Assembly: GCF_008831285.2 (NCBI RefSeq)
Contig: NC_045141.1
Location: forward strand, 14,310,106 to 14,374,105
Reading direction: 5' to 3'
Source: Nymphaea colorata
Taxonomy: Eukaryota > Streptophyta > Magnoliopsida > Nymphaeales > Nymphaeaceae
DNA length: 64,000 nucleotides
A model generated the notes under the pieces. The model saw only the letters and a list, made by a program, of their open reading frames with translations. It did not search any database and was not told where the DNA came from. Every line of letters begins with the position of its first letter. The first letter of the stretch is position 1. Shown here in pieces: positions 11,101-23,018 of this stretch. The translations under genes and the position numbers were made by a program.

Positions 11101-14100
11101 TCAATGAGAGAGCAATGGCTATGGCATGATAGCTGGCAGCAGTCTGAAAGAAAAATAAAAAGAAAAGTTACAAACTTAAACATAAAAATAGAAGTTATGA
11201 ATTGTTCTCAATTTATTATCACAACACCTGGTGCCTTAAGCATGACAGTGATATCTGTCTGTCTAGATAAATGAATATGCATGTAGACAAATTTTGGTCT
11301 TGTGATACTAACCACAAGTCTGCTCTTTGACCGAACAACCCCCAATTCAGTTATTTCAACTACATTGAATGATCTTCCGAATTGGTCAAGACTTTCCAGT
11401 TTATGGCCGCTTCTCTACGGTACCAGTTGTTGCTTCATTGAATTTGCCTCATTAATAGGCTCCCGATTCGATTTTGATCGTTATGGACTGGTGCCAAGAT
11501 CAAGTCCTAGGCAAGCCAACCTTATTTTAACAGCCGGTACAGTAACAATGAAAATGGTTCCTTCTTTAGTAAGACTATATGAACAAATGCCTGAACCAAA
11601 ATATGTAATTGCTATGGGAGCCTGTACCATTATAGGAGGAATGTTTCACTCTTTCTTTGAAGCATCAGTTGTCCTAAACACCCGAGGAATTAAAAAGGAA
11701 AGAGTACAAAAAAGCAAAAAAATAATAATAGATCAAGAGAGAGAAAACATTTTAGTTGCCCATAAAATTCGAGGAATTTAATTGGGAAGGAGTACGGAAA
11801 ATGGAAACAAGACAAAATTAGAAAAAATAAGCCATTTCTTTCTTCATCCGGAGACTTCTTACTTGTATAAATCCAAGTTTATGTGATTTTGTGGATCAAA
11901 TTGTGAAAATATGTTTTTTCTTATTTTTTCTGTCATTTGCAGTTTTTATGAAAATTTCAAAAGCGCATAAATTTAAAAGAGCCAGTGGTTTTCACCACAG
12001 CATAAGATGCTTCACAAATATTTGACACTAAGGTGAAGAATCGTATCATTGTCCAATTCAAACTATTACATAAATGCACATACATGAATGTCAGCACAAG
12101 CATGTGTATGGAGTTATCTGCAACATGTTTAAATAGATTAGATAGTATACCTGTATATGATCAGCTCCAAGCAATCTTTGATTGCACTTAAGGGCCTCAT
12201 GGAGATATCTTAGGGCTACATGAACATTTCCCAAACCTTCTTCCATCATTGCCACGTTGATATATGTTGCAGCAGTGTTTGGATGTGATGTTCCACAAGT
12301 AAGATGCAAAAGGTACAATGCTCGATTTACATACCTATAATGGATAAGAAGCTCAAGGTAAGTACAACTAAATTTACATATTAAAACAGAAAATGCAATT
12401 AATGAACAATCATACAGGAATATGCAGGATGTGTAATAGAGAGTATTTTGTTTTGGATAATAGTCACACCTTGTGAATATGAATAGCTGAGAACATTGGA
12501 CAGAAATGCTTTTTTTTTTTAGAATTTTCAATTTATTTTCTATGCAACATATAGCGCATATAAGTTGCTAGCATAAGAAAAAAAAAACATATTGTCAATG
12601 TGGATAGCCTGAATATGCCCTAGAGTGCATCAATCATTTCCATTAGGGGCCGTTTGATGGCCAGAAATATATTTCTGGAAAAAAATTTCCAGAAATATAT
12701 TTCTGGAATTAAAGAACTGAAAATACTTTTCAGTTTTTTCAAAACCAACTTGTGTTTGTTATAAAGGAAATATTTTTCTGAAAAAAAAAATTCTTAGTTT
12801 GGTGGAAATGGTGAGGAAGAACGAGGAAGAACGAAAGAGGAGGGAGGAAGAAGAAGGGCGCGAGGGAGGAAAGGAAGGGAAGGAGGAGGAAGAAGGAGGA
12901 GGAGGAGGAAACCGTCTGTTGAAACCCTCACCCAAACTGTCTTCCCCTCTTCTCCTTCCCTCCTTGCCGTGCCCTCTTCCCCTTCTTCCCCTCTTCTCTT
13001 TCCCTTCTTCCCCTCTTCTCCTTCCCTTCTTCCCTTATCCTTCCTCGCCGTGCCCTCTTCCCCTCTTCTCCTTCCCTCGCCGTGCCCTCTTCCCCTCTTC
13101 TCCTTCCCTTCTTCCCCTCTTCTCCTTCCTCCCGTGCCCTCTTCCCCTTCTTCCCCTCCCCTCCTTGTCGTGCCCTCTTCCCCCTCCTCGCCGTGCCCTC
13201 TTCCCCTTCTTCCCCTCTTCCCTTCCTCTTCCTCCCCGTCCATTCTTCCTCCTCCCTCCTTTCCTTCTTCCTCCCTCCTTCCTTCCTTCTCCCTTCTTCT
13301 CCTTCCCTTCTTCTTCCTTCCCGTCCATTCTTCCTCCAACGGTCCAAAAAATATTTTCTGAAAAAATTTTTCCACCCCTTTGGCTGGAAAAAATTTTCTG
13401 GAAATATATTTCTGGAATCACCTCCAACGGTCCAAAATTTTTTTCCATGTTTGATGGATTGGAAAATTTTTTGAAAATTTGAAATAAATTCCCTCTGCTA
13501 CAGTAGATTTCCTGCCCATCAAACGGGCCCTTAGAGAATATTTTGCCAATAATTTTCATATGAACATGAAATGAACAAAAAGATGCAAGCTCTACAATGG
13601 ACCCATAAAAGCTTGATTTTTCTAAAGTCCTAACACATTCAGCATTTAAAAGAAAAGGAATGACTCCAAAGACCAAGTAACAAACCTTAGTTTTGCATCT
13701 TCACCTAAATTTATATATTTCAGTTATTTAAAGAATAAATGACCCATTTTGTCCTCCCTTGGATATAAAAATTTAGCACTATTTAGGTTAATCTTTCCAC
13801 TCTTACTATAGTTTCCCATACCATATGCCATTTACATCATCAACAAGGATTTGCTTTCTCTCAAAGATAAGTAAAAAGACTTTCTAGAAAGAGGGAATCT
13901 ATGAGAAGAAGCATTCCAACAATTAAGAATTTAAGATTGAGCATACACTCATCAACAACCCTTTGCTCTTAATAGAACAAAGCAACTTTTTGCTTACTTA
14001 AGAGCCAGTTCAGTATATTGCAGGCGGTAGTAGAAAACTGAAAGATCACCATAGCTTTTCATTGTATCAGGGTGGTCAAGGCCCAATTCTCTCTCATTTA

Positions 14101-17100
14101 TATCCAAGGCCTTCTGCTGGTAAATAGTTGCCTACAAAAAGAAGAACATGAATTTTACAGTGGCTTCAGGTACTTGATGGTCCACAAAAATTATGCAGAA
14201 GCAATCAGGAATAGAGAGTAGCTTTGGAAGAGACCTAGTAAATAATTCAAAAGAATGTCAATGAAATAAACATGCAAAACAAAACTCATCAGCAAGCTAG
14301 TAACTTAGCAATAATAGCTCAGATGGACCATTAACAGATATTCTCATATTAAGAGACTGAACATAGTAAAGTAGATTTATAGACAAACAGCAATGATTCT
14401 GATAACCATAACAAAGAGACTCTTACTAGAACCCACTTAAGTTAAATTAGCATTAATTCAAGGACAATTTAGCCCAGTAGCAAATAAACTTCATCTAAAG
14501 AGTATGTGAAACTGTAACCTGCAGTTGTGGGTGGTAATCAAACACAGAACTGTATTCCCATATTACCTGATTAAAATCTCCAGTATGATAGAGCACCACA
14601 GCCAGAAGACTATATGCACCAGCAGTCATACGATGGTAAGGGCCACAGACAGCTAAAAGTTTTGAGAGTGCCTTCACATTCATACAGCACAAAATTACAA
14701 TACAATGACATACAAAAACTTTTAGCACTCATAAAAAACAAAGATTTCGTACCTTGGTTCCATAGTTAACAGCATCATCAAGCTTTCCCTTATCTAATGC
14801 AGCCTTCGATGATTCCAATAATGTCCGTCCATCTGCTGATGAGCACACCACATGCTGAGAAACATAAAGTAGCGTTAAGGCATAAATCGATATTCTTACC
14901 TTCAAGGTGAATTTATATTTAAAATTTTAAATTCTGCAAATGGTTTCTAACTTACCTTGTATACAGGAACCATGCTGATGATATCTGATTTTTCAAAAGG
15001 TCTTGATTTATCCATTTCATAATCTCTGGGAACCATTTCCAATCCAACCTTTATAGGAAAAACAAAATAGAACGTTTGTCAACCCTCATAGTAAAATTAA
15101 AGTTTGTTCTTGCCACTCCAAGCATGTAAACTATTTAAAGTTAAATGGACAGACCTTGTGACAAAGTCCTCGAAGAATTGCAAACTTCCGCAATTCTTCC
15201 AAATTTATATCTTTGAGTTTCCAGCCAAACCGTCGAGAAAGAAATGTTTCTAACCACTTCAGTTTCAGAGCAATTACATTGTCATCATCTTTGTTTGGTA
15301 CACCTAATAAAACATTTAAACATTCAGCTATTGCCCTGGCCAAGCTATCCATATTCTTGACCGCAGCAATAACTGCTTGCAAAATGTGCTTGAAGGCTCG
15401 AGTAACCATCTCATGGATGCAAAGAGATTGTATGTGAGGAAGCTTGTCTGCAAGTTCAACCTGGTTCAGGTCAAAAATAGATATTTAGAAATAAAAGAAA
15501 ACTGGAAAACCACGAAGGTCAAATAAAGCATGTCATTAGATTTCAGTGATTCCTATTTTGGTGGATAAGTGCACCTATGTTCTTACCACATGTCCAAGGG
15601 AGCACATTCTCAATCCTCTTGTATGCATGAAGTCAGTCAGTGTGCGTCCATCAACTGGAGATAGCTCAAGTGACCCAAAATCTGCTACCTGTACAGATGT
15701 TTAAAATAAAGGTAAAATTCAGAATTTCTTTCTAGATTAAATAGAAAAAATGCAACATCTTAGTAATCAATTGTGTCAAAAAGTAAGTTCCACTTACCAA
15801 CTTTGGCAATGCAACATCTTCATAATACTTATTTGCCATCTCAGTCAGTTCTTCTAATGACTGTTTTTTAAAAGGAGAAAGTCAGTTAATAGATAAAAAC
15901 CATGAAATTGCAGAGGAAGATGTAAAATACTTCATCCTAGTTAACAAACTTTATCTGATAAATCATCCAAGCCTGCAGGCATGTCTTCATGAAAAACACA
16001 AATTTTGTGAGACCATCTGCAAGCCTATTTCCTTCTCATGAATTGTGATCTATATCATATAGTAGCATTGACAATGTTGTTAAGTGCAGGTAAAGTATAA
16101 GCTGCTCCGTTGCCTGTGATCTAAGCCTTCAAAGAAATTGAAATAAAAAATACTCTGGCATGAAAATAATTGAAGACAAATTAATTGTAATAAACCACTC
16201 TGAGGACATAGATAACCGTTCCTTCAAAATTTCAAAAGACCTCGTTCACATTGCAAATGGATTTTATCATAGACATCTTGAGCTTAGCCTTGCAATTTGC
16301 AAACCTTCTCTTCTGTTAGTCTACTAAGAATGGTGAACAACTTGGTTTTTCTGATCAAAGAATCTTAATTCCACTTTTTATCCTTATTCTTTCTCCATAA
16401 GAGGTATTGATTGATTCCGCACTACTTTTGGTCCACTTTGATCAACTTCAAGTGATTTCAAAAGTGACCACGACCATGTATATTTTTCTCTCATGCTTGA
16501 ACGCAGTAGCTTTGTGGCTCTAGGATATCAAGTTCATTTTCAGAGAATATACAGAAGCCTAAAATTAAGTTCTTTTACTAAGAGTCTTTTAAAAATTTAA
16601 GATAGCAAAGTCACGCCAAAATGAAATGATCAAAGCTCCATATCCAGGTATACTGCAAGCATACCTTTAGATGAAGTCCTGTGCCAGATTCCTTAAGACG
16701 CAGAAAGGCAGGTTCTGGAAGGACTTTCTGGAGGCCTGGTTCCTGATGGCTTTCTCCATTCTCTGATCCTTTTGAAGAATCACTTGCTAAACTATTAATG
16801 GCAACATCATCAGATACATTATACTTGTTGTTTGTATTCTCCGTTTTCTTTTTTATCTTCTTGAGCAATTCAAATTTCTTTCCCAGTCCCTTGACAACCG
16901 GTTCGTCTTTCTTTTCGTTAACAGCCTTTGGATCATTACTTTTTGAAGACTCCTGGCTCTGTAGATGCTGCACCCAGCATGATCCAAGTTCCCATCTAAA
17001 AAATTTAGCTGACTCTGCTGATTCATTCTCCAACTTCTTCAAGCTATCACCAAGTACAAAGTATACCAATGATTTAGCTTTTTCTATGTCATCTGAATCA

Positions 17101-20100
17101 CCATCACCAGAAGGAAAATGCTGCCCATTACCAGAAGAATCCACGCCAGATATCTTGGGAAGCAAAATCCTTAGGCTGAGCAAACAAGTAATATTTTTGG
17201 TTAGTACAAACTACAAATTGAAAAAACAATACCTGGATGTATCAAGAAAAAAGAAACCATAAGACATGAAAAAATAACTTGGCTCCATATCCACACCAAT
17301 ATTTACCTGTTGACATTTAAAGCATTCGCCCCTCCATCTGGCTGATTTTTAATATCAATATCTTGAAGCGGAGAACCCACTTCGTTGTTCATGTCCCCAC
17401 AAACTTTTACTACTGCAGTGTAACCACAATGCCTGACAACAACAACACCTAAAGTAGCAGTATCCTGCACAAGAACTATGTCGCTTGAATATTACATGCA
17501 TCAAGAGAATCTCTACATGATAATGTAATAAATACATTTACAAGCTTACATGGACAGTGACGTTTTCATCAGCCGTGATCCCTTTAAGCAAATTCCTCTG
17601 AGCAGCCTCTTTCAATGATACTCCAAGTGCTTGACTCCCATCAATTTTAGCATCCTGCTTGATGTTTGCATCCTTTACGTCTCTTGTTACTGTTATTTTC
17701 AAGTCTCCAATACATTCTTCATGGACTTTGCTGTCCAATAGGCTGGCTTCTGGGACATATTCTTGTCCGTTGGCATCTGCTAGATGGCGTATTGCTGCAG
17801 TAGCCTTAAAGACTGAAACATCGACAAATAAACAATGGAGAAGGAAGGCCTTCCGATCCCGGATCTGCCTTTCCTCGTCTGTTTTGCATGCCATTCGTGC
17901 AAGAATTGAAAATTCTTGAGCCCACTTCCTGTTATCATGTTCACCATTTCTTCCTTGCCCGCCACCATTACCATTCCAACTCTCATCTTCCACAGGTAGA
18001 GAGGGGAATCCAGACGATTCAACAACCATTGGCGGCACAAGCCACGTATTGGCACGAAAACCGTACGGTAGATTCCCAAACTGGAAAGTCAGATTCAGGT
18101 ATCGTGTATCAGCAAATTACAGCATACACCAATTTTAAGCCACTTCATCTTATCCCAAGAAAAATGCAACAAAAATTGTCACCTTATTGTGTTCTGTAAA
18201 AGCTTTCATTAGAGAGTCATAGGCCTGAACAAATTTTAAAATTCAAAACACAAAAAAGGTCAAGATTTTTTACAGCCATTAGTTTAAAGACAAATGAAAC
18301 TAATAGAAAGAAAATCTCATTACTCACATTAGCAAATGCGCTGCTTAGCTGTTGCAGTAGATCGACTAGCGTGTGGCATAGGAAAACTTGCTTTCCTGTG
18401 GTGTGAAAGCCTTTGCGGGAAGCAACGACAGTCACCAGCTTCCCATTTATCAATTTCACCTGCACATGAGTTCTTCCGATTAGACCATAAACGCGTTTTC
18501 CAGCCAGAAAGTCTCACAAATGAAACAATCCAGAGAAGAATTTGAAGAATAGAAAGGTAGAGTAAGCAAACATATAACGTAGGAAGTGGGAAACATTTGT
18601 TGTAGGTCATCATGGTAAACATGCTCTGCATGAATATGAAGTTCAATTGCCAAAAATCTCAAGTGTGAAATCTCATCTATGAAGTTATTAGCATAAAGAA
18701 TCCACATGGATGGTTGTAGTAGGGTTATGAAAGATAGAAACAACTACGGGAAGAGTTTCCATTTGAAGAACTAGTGCTTCTCGAGATGGCACATGAAAAT
18801 TTTTAATTCCCCCTTTTTCTTCAAATAGCCACGAAAATCATATCCTAAAATGTTGGAAAGTTTTGCTCTTGCGATTATTCAACTGAAGAAGTGAAATGGT
18901 AGTCTTTCGCTTCCAATTTTCACGTTCTTTGGCATTTGATTCCGTTAATGCAAAAGAGACAAAAGAATGAGAAATAACGAACTGCCCTGAGATTTTACGA
19001 ATGAGCAACTAGACAGAGTTGAAACCAATAGCACAAGGAAAAAGCGGAAAGAGAAACGCATAACTGCTCTAGGACGCTGAAACTACAAGAACTACCAACT
19101 TTACAAGAGCTCGAAATTCTTGGCGTCTCAGTGGCATGAATTTGGAAAAATATGCTTACATCTATCTGGAAGAAATCATCCTCCGCCCTCTCTTCAGGAA
19201 ACTGGGGTCCAGATTTCCTTAAATCTGCAGAAAAAGAGAAAAAGAAGATCAACATTTTCGGCAAAAACATTCAAAGATACGACAAAACCTCCCATATATC
19301 CCATTTAACAAAGCTCTTGGGGTTCTGCTGGAAAAATAAAAATATCATAAACTCGAATTGGATCCATTCTGAAAATCAACAAAAGAAAATTATCACGGTC
19401 GACGATCCCTAACTTCAGAACCAAGCAATTCAAACGAAAACCTTAATCCTCCTCCCCCTCAACCCAGAAAAAAAAAGGAGAATAAGAAGTACGAGGAGCT
19501 CACATTGAATCGGGGAAGGGATGTGGGAGAAGGAGAAGAAATCATAGAACTGGCCAAGCTTCGACGGAGGATGGATTGCCGCAACGTCCGCTGCGCCCTT
19601 GTTTCCCTTCCCTTCGGCTTTCGCTGGGTCCCCCTCCTCATCCAATGGAGCAGGAGTAGGAGGAGGAGAGCTCCGCTTCTTCGCCGCAGCTCCCTTCTCC
19701 TTGCCCTCTCCATTCTTCCCGAACGCTGTTGTGCACGAGACGATATCCAGGAACCTCCGCACGTGCGCAACCGCCTGCTCCTCCGTGTAGTCCTCTGCAA
19801 AACCAAACCAACCCAATCCGCTCGCACGTGTGAGTTTCCGCGCTTTTGCATAACCAGAAAGGCGGGAGGTTGGAGACGACGATAGGCCAATAGTCTCCTT
19901 TGCCCCCAACTTTTCAAAAAAAAACCAACCCTGCCCTGCGGTCTCAACAATAGGGGCAAACTCGACATTTTTGTTATCAACGTCCTTCTCCGACCCGTCC
20001 TTTTCGCATGGGGGAGCAACCAAGTCGTACTCATTTCCCAAATTACTAAGAACCCCATTTTCAGGACGTAGATTGTCATTTTTCAAAAAAAAAAAAAAAA

Positions 20101-21707
20101 GATGGGCCTTATGGTTTTCTCATTTCATTTTCATCTGAACCAACGAAAAAAAAAAGATCGTTCACCTAACTGCGGAAGACGTTCAAAAAGCTTAAGAACA
20201 AAAAATTTTCCATCTATATTCCTCAATTTATTGGTGGAGAAAAAACCAAAAAAGTATTTCTTAAAAAGTGTATCACTTCTAGTAATATACAGAAAGCACC
20301 TACACAAGCATTTATTTAGCGGTAGCTTTGTTTCTTCCAAGCAAGCTATACGTGAAACATTTAAATATGAGCAGTGCTGACCGTCCCAAAGTTCGAACGA
20401 TCTTTCTGTTAGAATCATCATTGTTTAAAGAAGGATCGGCACGTGCGAGCGTACGCCCGAAAATATCTAATTCTGCTGCCCTTCTGTTGCAGATACACAT
20501 TGAGCGTTACGCCGTTACAGTGGCGCCATGGCAATTTGCAGGTGCGGAGTTGTCCTTTCCGGTCATCTCTATTTTTCCGGCGATTCAATTTCACAGCAGT
20601 CAGATGCTGAAAGAATCTCATTGAATACAAGAACTAGAACTTATTGGGCAGAGCATAGTTGAATGTTAGATGACAGCCCACTGCTTTCTGTTCTTTCATG
20701 ATTTTAGAGAGAGAGAGAGGGGCGGGTGTGGCCGGAATTTTCTCAGGAGAAGAGCCACTGGGAATTTTCTCATGTTCAGGAGCACGATGGCCATAGCTGG
20801 CCACACATGGGAAACATGTAACCAATCCCCATAAATAAATGAAATGCGTCACAGAACTAGAAACAGAATAAAAGAAAAAAAAAACGTTGCCTCTTTTGCC
20901 TCCATGACCCCAAAAAACTATGTGGGCAGCCACCCATGTGAAGACAATCACTCCCAATGTTTCTCACCTACCAATGTGGTTGAGAAGATCTGCAATTTTT
21001 GGCTCCTTCCGTGGACAAGAAGGAAGCGGAGCATGAATGCATGAACGAATGAGTGCTTCCTTACCTTCAACAATGGTCAATACACAAGGCTTGAGAGAAG
21101 TGATTTCCACAGCGTCCTTCAATCGGCTCCCTCTAACCTGTAACGCTCAATCCATCACCATGTTAGTGCCTTAAATCCTAAATCCAGCCGCTACCAATTT
21201 CATAAATTGCAATGAAGAAGGCCATTTCTATTGTCATTTAGTGCTACCAATTTCACCTCGTGAGATAGGGAATAGTTTGTTAGGTGACATGTATCCACAT
21301 GAACTGCTAGAAGCCTTCTGACGTCGATAATCTTATCAGTAGAGATCCCCTGTATCAGATTAACCAATACCAATCAGCACCCAAGTAGCGGAAAAGAAAG
21401 AGGAGACTAATGAACTTCATCTGTCGATTGCGGTTCATAAAATTGAATCAAGGAAACGGATTCTCTTACCTTGAGTGTAATCTGAGTGTCATAAGGGGTG
21501 CAGACTGCGATGTCGAGGGTGGTAGGCAGCACTGCGAAGAATGAGGACGAACACAAACGTTTAATTACAATAAGAAAAGGAACGCTCACACGGAAAACAA
21601 ATTGGTGGTCCGATTTCTGAGAGTCCTTTGTGCTAACCTTTCTCTTCCTTCTTCTTCTTCTCTCCCTTGGATTTGTTGGTCTTTGTACGGCCGGCTTTTG
21701 GGGCCAT
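8164..21707 (-). CDS. REC: REC/TSS-type clustered-mitochondria (CLU) protein, 23 coding exons, 1754 aa
   Basis: The product resembles plant REDUCED CHLOROPLAST COVERAGE / TSS proteins, cytosolic CLU-family proteins that affect chloroplast compartment size and organelle distribution. Exons, 5' to 3' on the minus strand: 21707-21638, 21531-21470, 21349-21257, 21137-21065, 19794-19504, 19224-19160, 18459-18328, 18224-18183, 18080-17550, 17464-17307, 17175-16665, 15860-15798, 15688-15587, 15460-15155, 15048-14956, 14854-14753, 14671-14567, 14131-13998, 12334-12151, 11143-11012, 10917-10805, 10720-10639, 9984-8164. All join in phase through GT-AG introns with no internal stop. The start [20 protein letters not shown] is the family start. 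Residues about 24-118 form the CLU N-terminal region; exon 9 has [17 protein letters not shown] of the CLU domain; about 865-1085 is the TPR region ([40 protein letters not shown]). The tail is low-complexity and acidic, with [16 protein letters not shown], a PAM2-like [14 protein letters not shown] (about 1556) and the family end [14 protein letters not shown]. Length fits the family (about 1600-1820). REC1, REC2 and REC3 cannot be told apart here. Confidence 0.95.
11320..11646 (+). pseudogene. ndhK: Plastid ndhK fragment inserted in a REC intron (NUPT)
   Basis: Translation gives the N-terminal half of NdhK, a subunit of the chloroplast NDH complex: [64 protein letters not shown]. The adjacent cysteines of the Fe-S cluster region (TSCCF) are present. 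Homology starts near LLFDRTT and stops abruptly after GGMF, so the iron-sulphur domain's second half is missing. The fragment lies antisense inside the 1007-nt REC intron 11144-12150 and has no nuclear start context or transit peptide. It is a plastid-to-nucleus transfer, not a functional gene. The open frame and few changes suggest a fairly recent transfer. Confidence 0.93.
11647..11880 (+). other. Unidentified segment continuing the plastid insert
   Basis: Directly after the ndhK break the frame stays open to 11781 and reads [15 protein letters not shown], then [20 protein letters not shown] and VAHKIRGI. This is not NdhK. The lysine-rich, AT-rich composition and the abrupt junction suggest a second organellar piece joined to the first, but I cannot name the source. 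The boundary on the right is uncertain. Confidence 0.4.
12646..13530. mobile_element. Harbinger/Tourist-type MITE with purine/pyrimidine filling, in a REC intron
   Basis: The element has 15-bp terminal inverted repeats, GGGGCCGTTTGATGG on the left and the complement of CCATCAAACGGGCCC on the right (one mismatch). It is flanked by TTA at 12643-12645 and 13531-13533, the 3-bp target duplication of PIF/Harbinger elements. Subterminal parts are rich in 'gaaatatatttctgg'. The middle is unusual: a purine-rich run on the plus strand at about 12806-12912 and a pyrimidine-rich run at about 12945-13335, built from a repeated 'ccctcttctccttccc' / 'gccgtgccctcttcccc' phrase. It lies in the 1663-nt REC intron 12335-13997. 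The long ORFs here on both strands come from repeat bias, not coding. No transposase is present. Confidence 0.88.
12945..13335. repeat. C/T-rich minisatellite inside the MITE
   Basis: About 390 bases almost free of A on the plus strand, made of variant repeats of 'tcttcccctcttctcctt' and 'tcgccgtgccctcttccc'. In the REC pre-mRNA the tract would be GA/G-rich. Such homopurine-homopyrimidine tracts can form triplex (H-DNA) in vitro; whether this one does is not known. Confidence 0.9.
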
Positions 21708-22555
21708 TGGAACACGGAATCAGAAGAAAGGAAGCCCACTGGCCTGAGCAGATGGTTGGTCTCTGTCTTTCTCAGTCAAGTGTTCGATGGTCGCTGCAAC
21801 ATGATCTGCAGACGACTGCTACCAGGGGAAAGGAAGGAGAAGGGAGACAAGGAGAGTGGGAAATCGAGGGAGGGAGTGAGAGAAGGATTGAGAAACAAAA
21901 GAGTGCTTTAGAGCAAGGCTTGTGGATAGGATAAGGGTTGCGATTTCAAGCAGAAGATAGTGAGAAATCTTGGCCTCTCGTTTTGGTTAAGGGTTCATCT
22001 CCCTGTGTCTCTGAGAAGAGAGGAACGGGGGGGCCATGGGCGCTCTGATACTATATGACAAAAGAGGTGGAACGAGGACCGTTGATATGTTGTCACGTGG
22101 CAGCTCAAATGTGGATCTGGTTGCTGGGCCTTCTACTTCTTCTTCTTCTTCTTCTTCTATCATCTGTGTGGACTGCAGGGCAGCTTGGGATGTGAACGGA
22201 TCCGATATGGTCTGGATCCAGATGAGTTCATCGGATTCGGACTCGAAAATGAGTGCAGATAAGCAAAGCCGATTTTCAATCGGGCTGATTATTCTATAAA
22301 ATTACATCTGGATATGAATATGAATCCATCATTTGATAGACTCAGATGCTAGATCTTCAAATAAACAGCATCTAATTATTGGTAAGAGTTCTTTATTAGT
22401 CTCTTCATGCAAGTGTAAGGCATCTAGCTGGTAGGGTCAATTCTCATCTCAAAGTGTTAACTCTTTGTGCTTGAAAGAACAGATCATCAAAGTAGGTCAT
22501 GTAACCTAGTGAAACAAGGAGTATGGGGCTTTCGGCTCTTTTGTTGGGCGGTTTG
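21708..22555 (-). promoter_or_regulatory. 5' leader and promoter region of the REC-type gene
   Basis: Upstream of the REC start codon on the minus strand the DNA is purine-rich on the plus strand to about 21940 (a CT-rich leader in the transcript). It then passes into mixed sequence with a (TCT)n run near 22135-22160. A plus-strand ORF at 22036-22299 only reads through this serine-coding repeat and is not supported. No distinct promoter element can be fixed. Confidence 0.35.
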
Positions 22556-23010
22556 TAGAGGTGAATACGAGCCAATTCGAACCTGAGTTCAGTCAGCTCG
22601 AACTCAGCTTGACTAATGAAATTTCGAGCTCGACTCTGTTCGAGTTCAAGAATAGCTCGACGGAAGCCGCTCGAGCTCAATTCGATTAAGGCTCGACAAA
22701 CTCGTTTGAATAGAATTGATATTGATCGTCATGTGTTGAGATTGAGCTCGACTCAGTTAGTTACTTGTTGAGCTCGAACTCAATTCGATTATTTGAACGA
22801 GTCCACTCATGAACTCGAGCTCGACTCAGTAATTACTTGTTGAGCTTGAACTCAATTCAGTAATTACTTGTTGAGCTCGAACTCAATTCAAGTATTTGAA
22901 CGAATCCACTCATGAACTCGAGCTCGACTCGTTAAGCAAACGACTTGGCTTGAACTCCTTCACGAGACTAACTTTATCAAGTTGAGCTCGACTCATTGTT
23001 CACCCCTTTA
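22556..23010. mobile_element. hAT-like MITE built of GAGCTCGACTC repeats
   Basis: The ends are TAGAGGTGAATACGAGC on the left and the complement of ATTGTTCACCCCTTTA on the right. The 8-bp flanks gcggtttg (22548-22555) and gtggtttg (23011-23018) differ at one base, fitting a hAT target duplication. The inside is made of variants of 'gagctcgaactcaattcg' with no coding capacity. Same family as the element at 30949-31467. Confidence 0.75.
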
Positions 23011-23018
23011 GTGGTTTG

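Noticed and set aside
11302-11781. 159-residue ORF as a nuclear gene
   Set aside because: It is a plastid ndhK fragment fused to unrelated DNA inside an intron, antisense to the host gene, starting with GTG.
12794-13676. Several long overlapping ORFs rich in EEGRR or SPLLLP
   Set aside because: They arise from stop-poor purine/pyrimidine repeats inside a MITE and occur in several frames on both strands.
19430-20086. 218-residue ORF on the minus strand as one exon
   Set aside because: Only 19504-19794 matches REC; upstream of the acceptor at 19795 the sequence is intron with no family similarity.
21407-21739. 110-residue minus ORF at the REC start
   Set aside because: It overlaps the true first two exons in a different frame.
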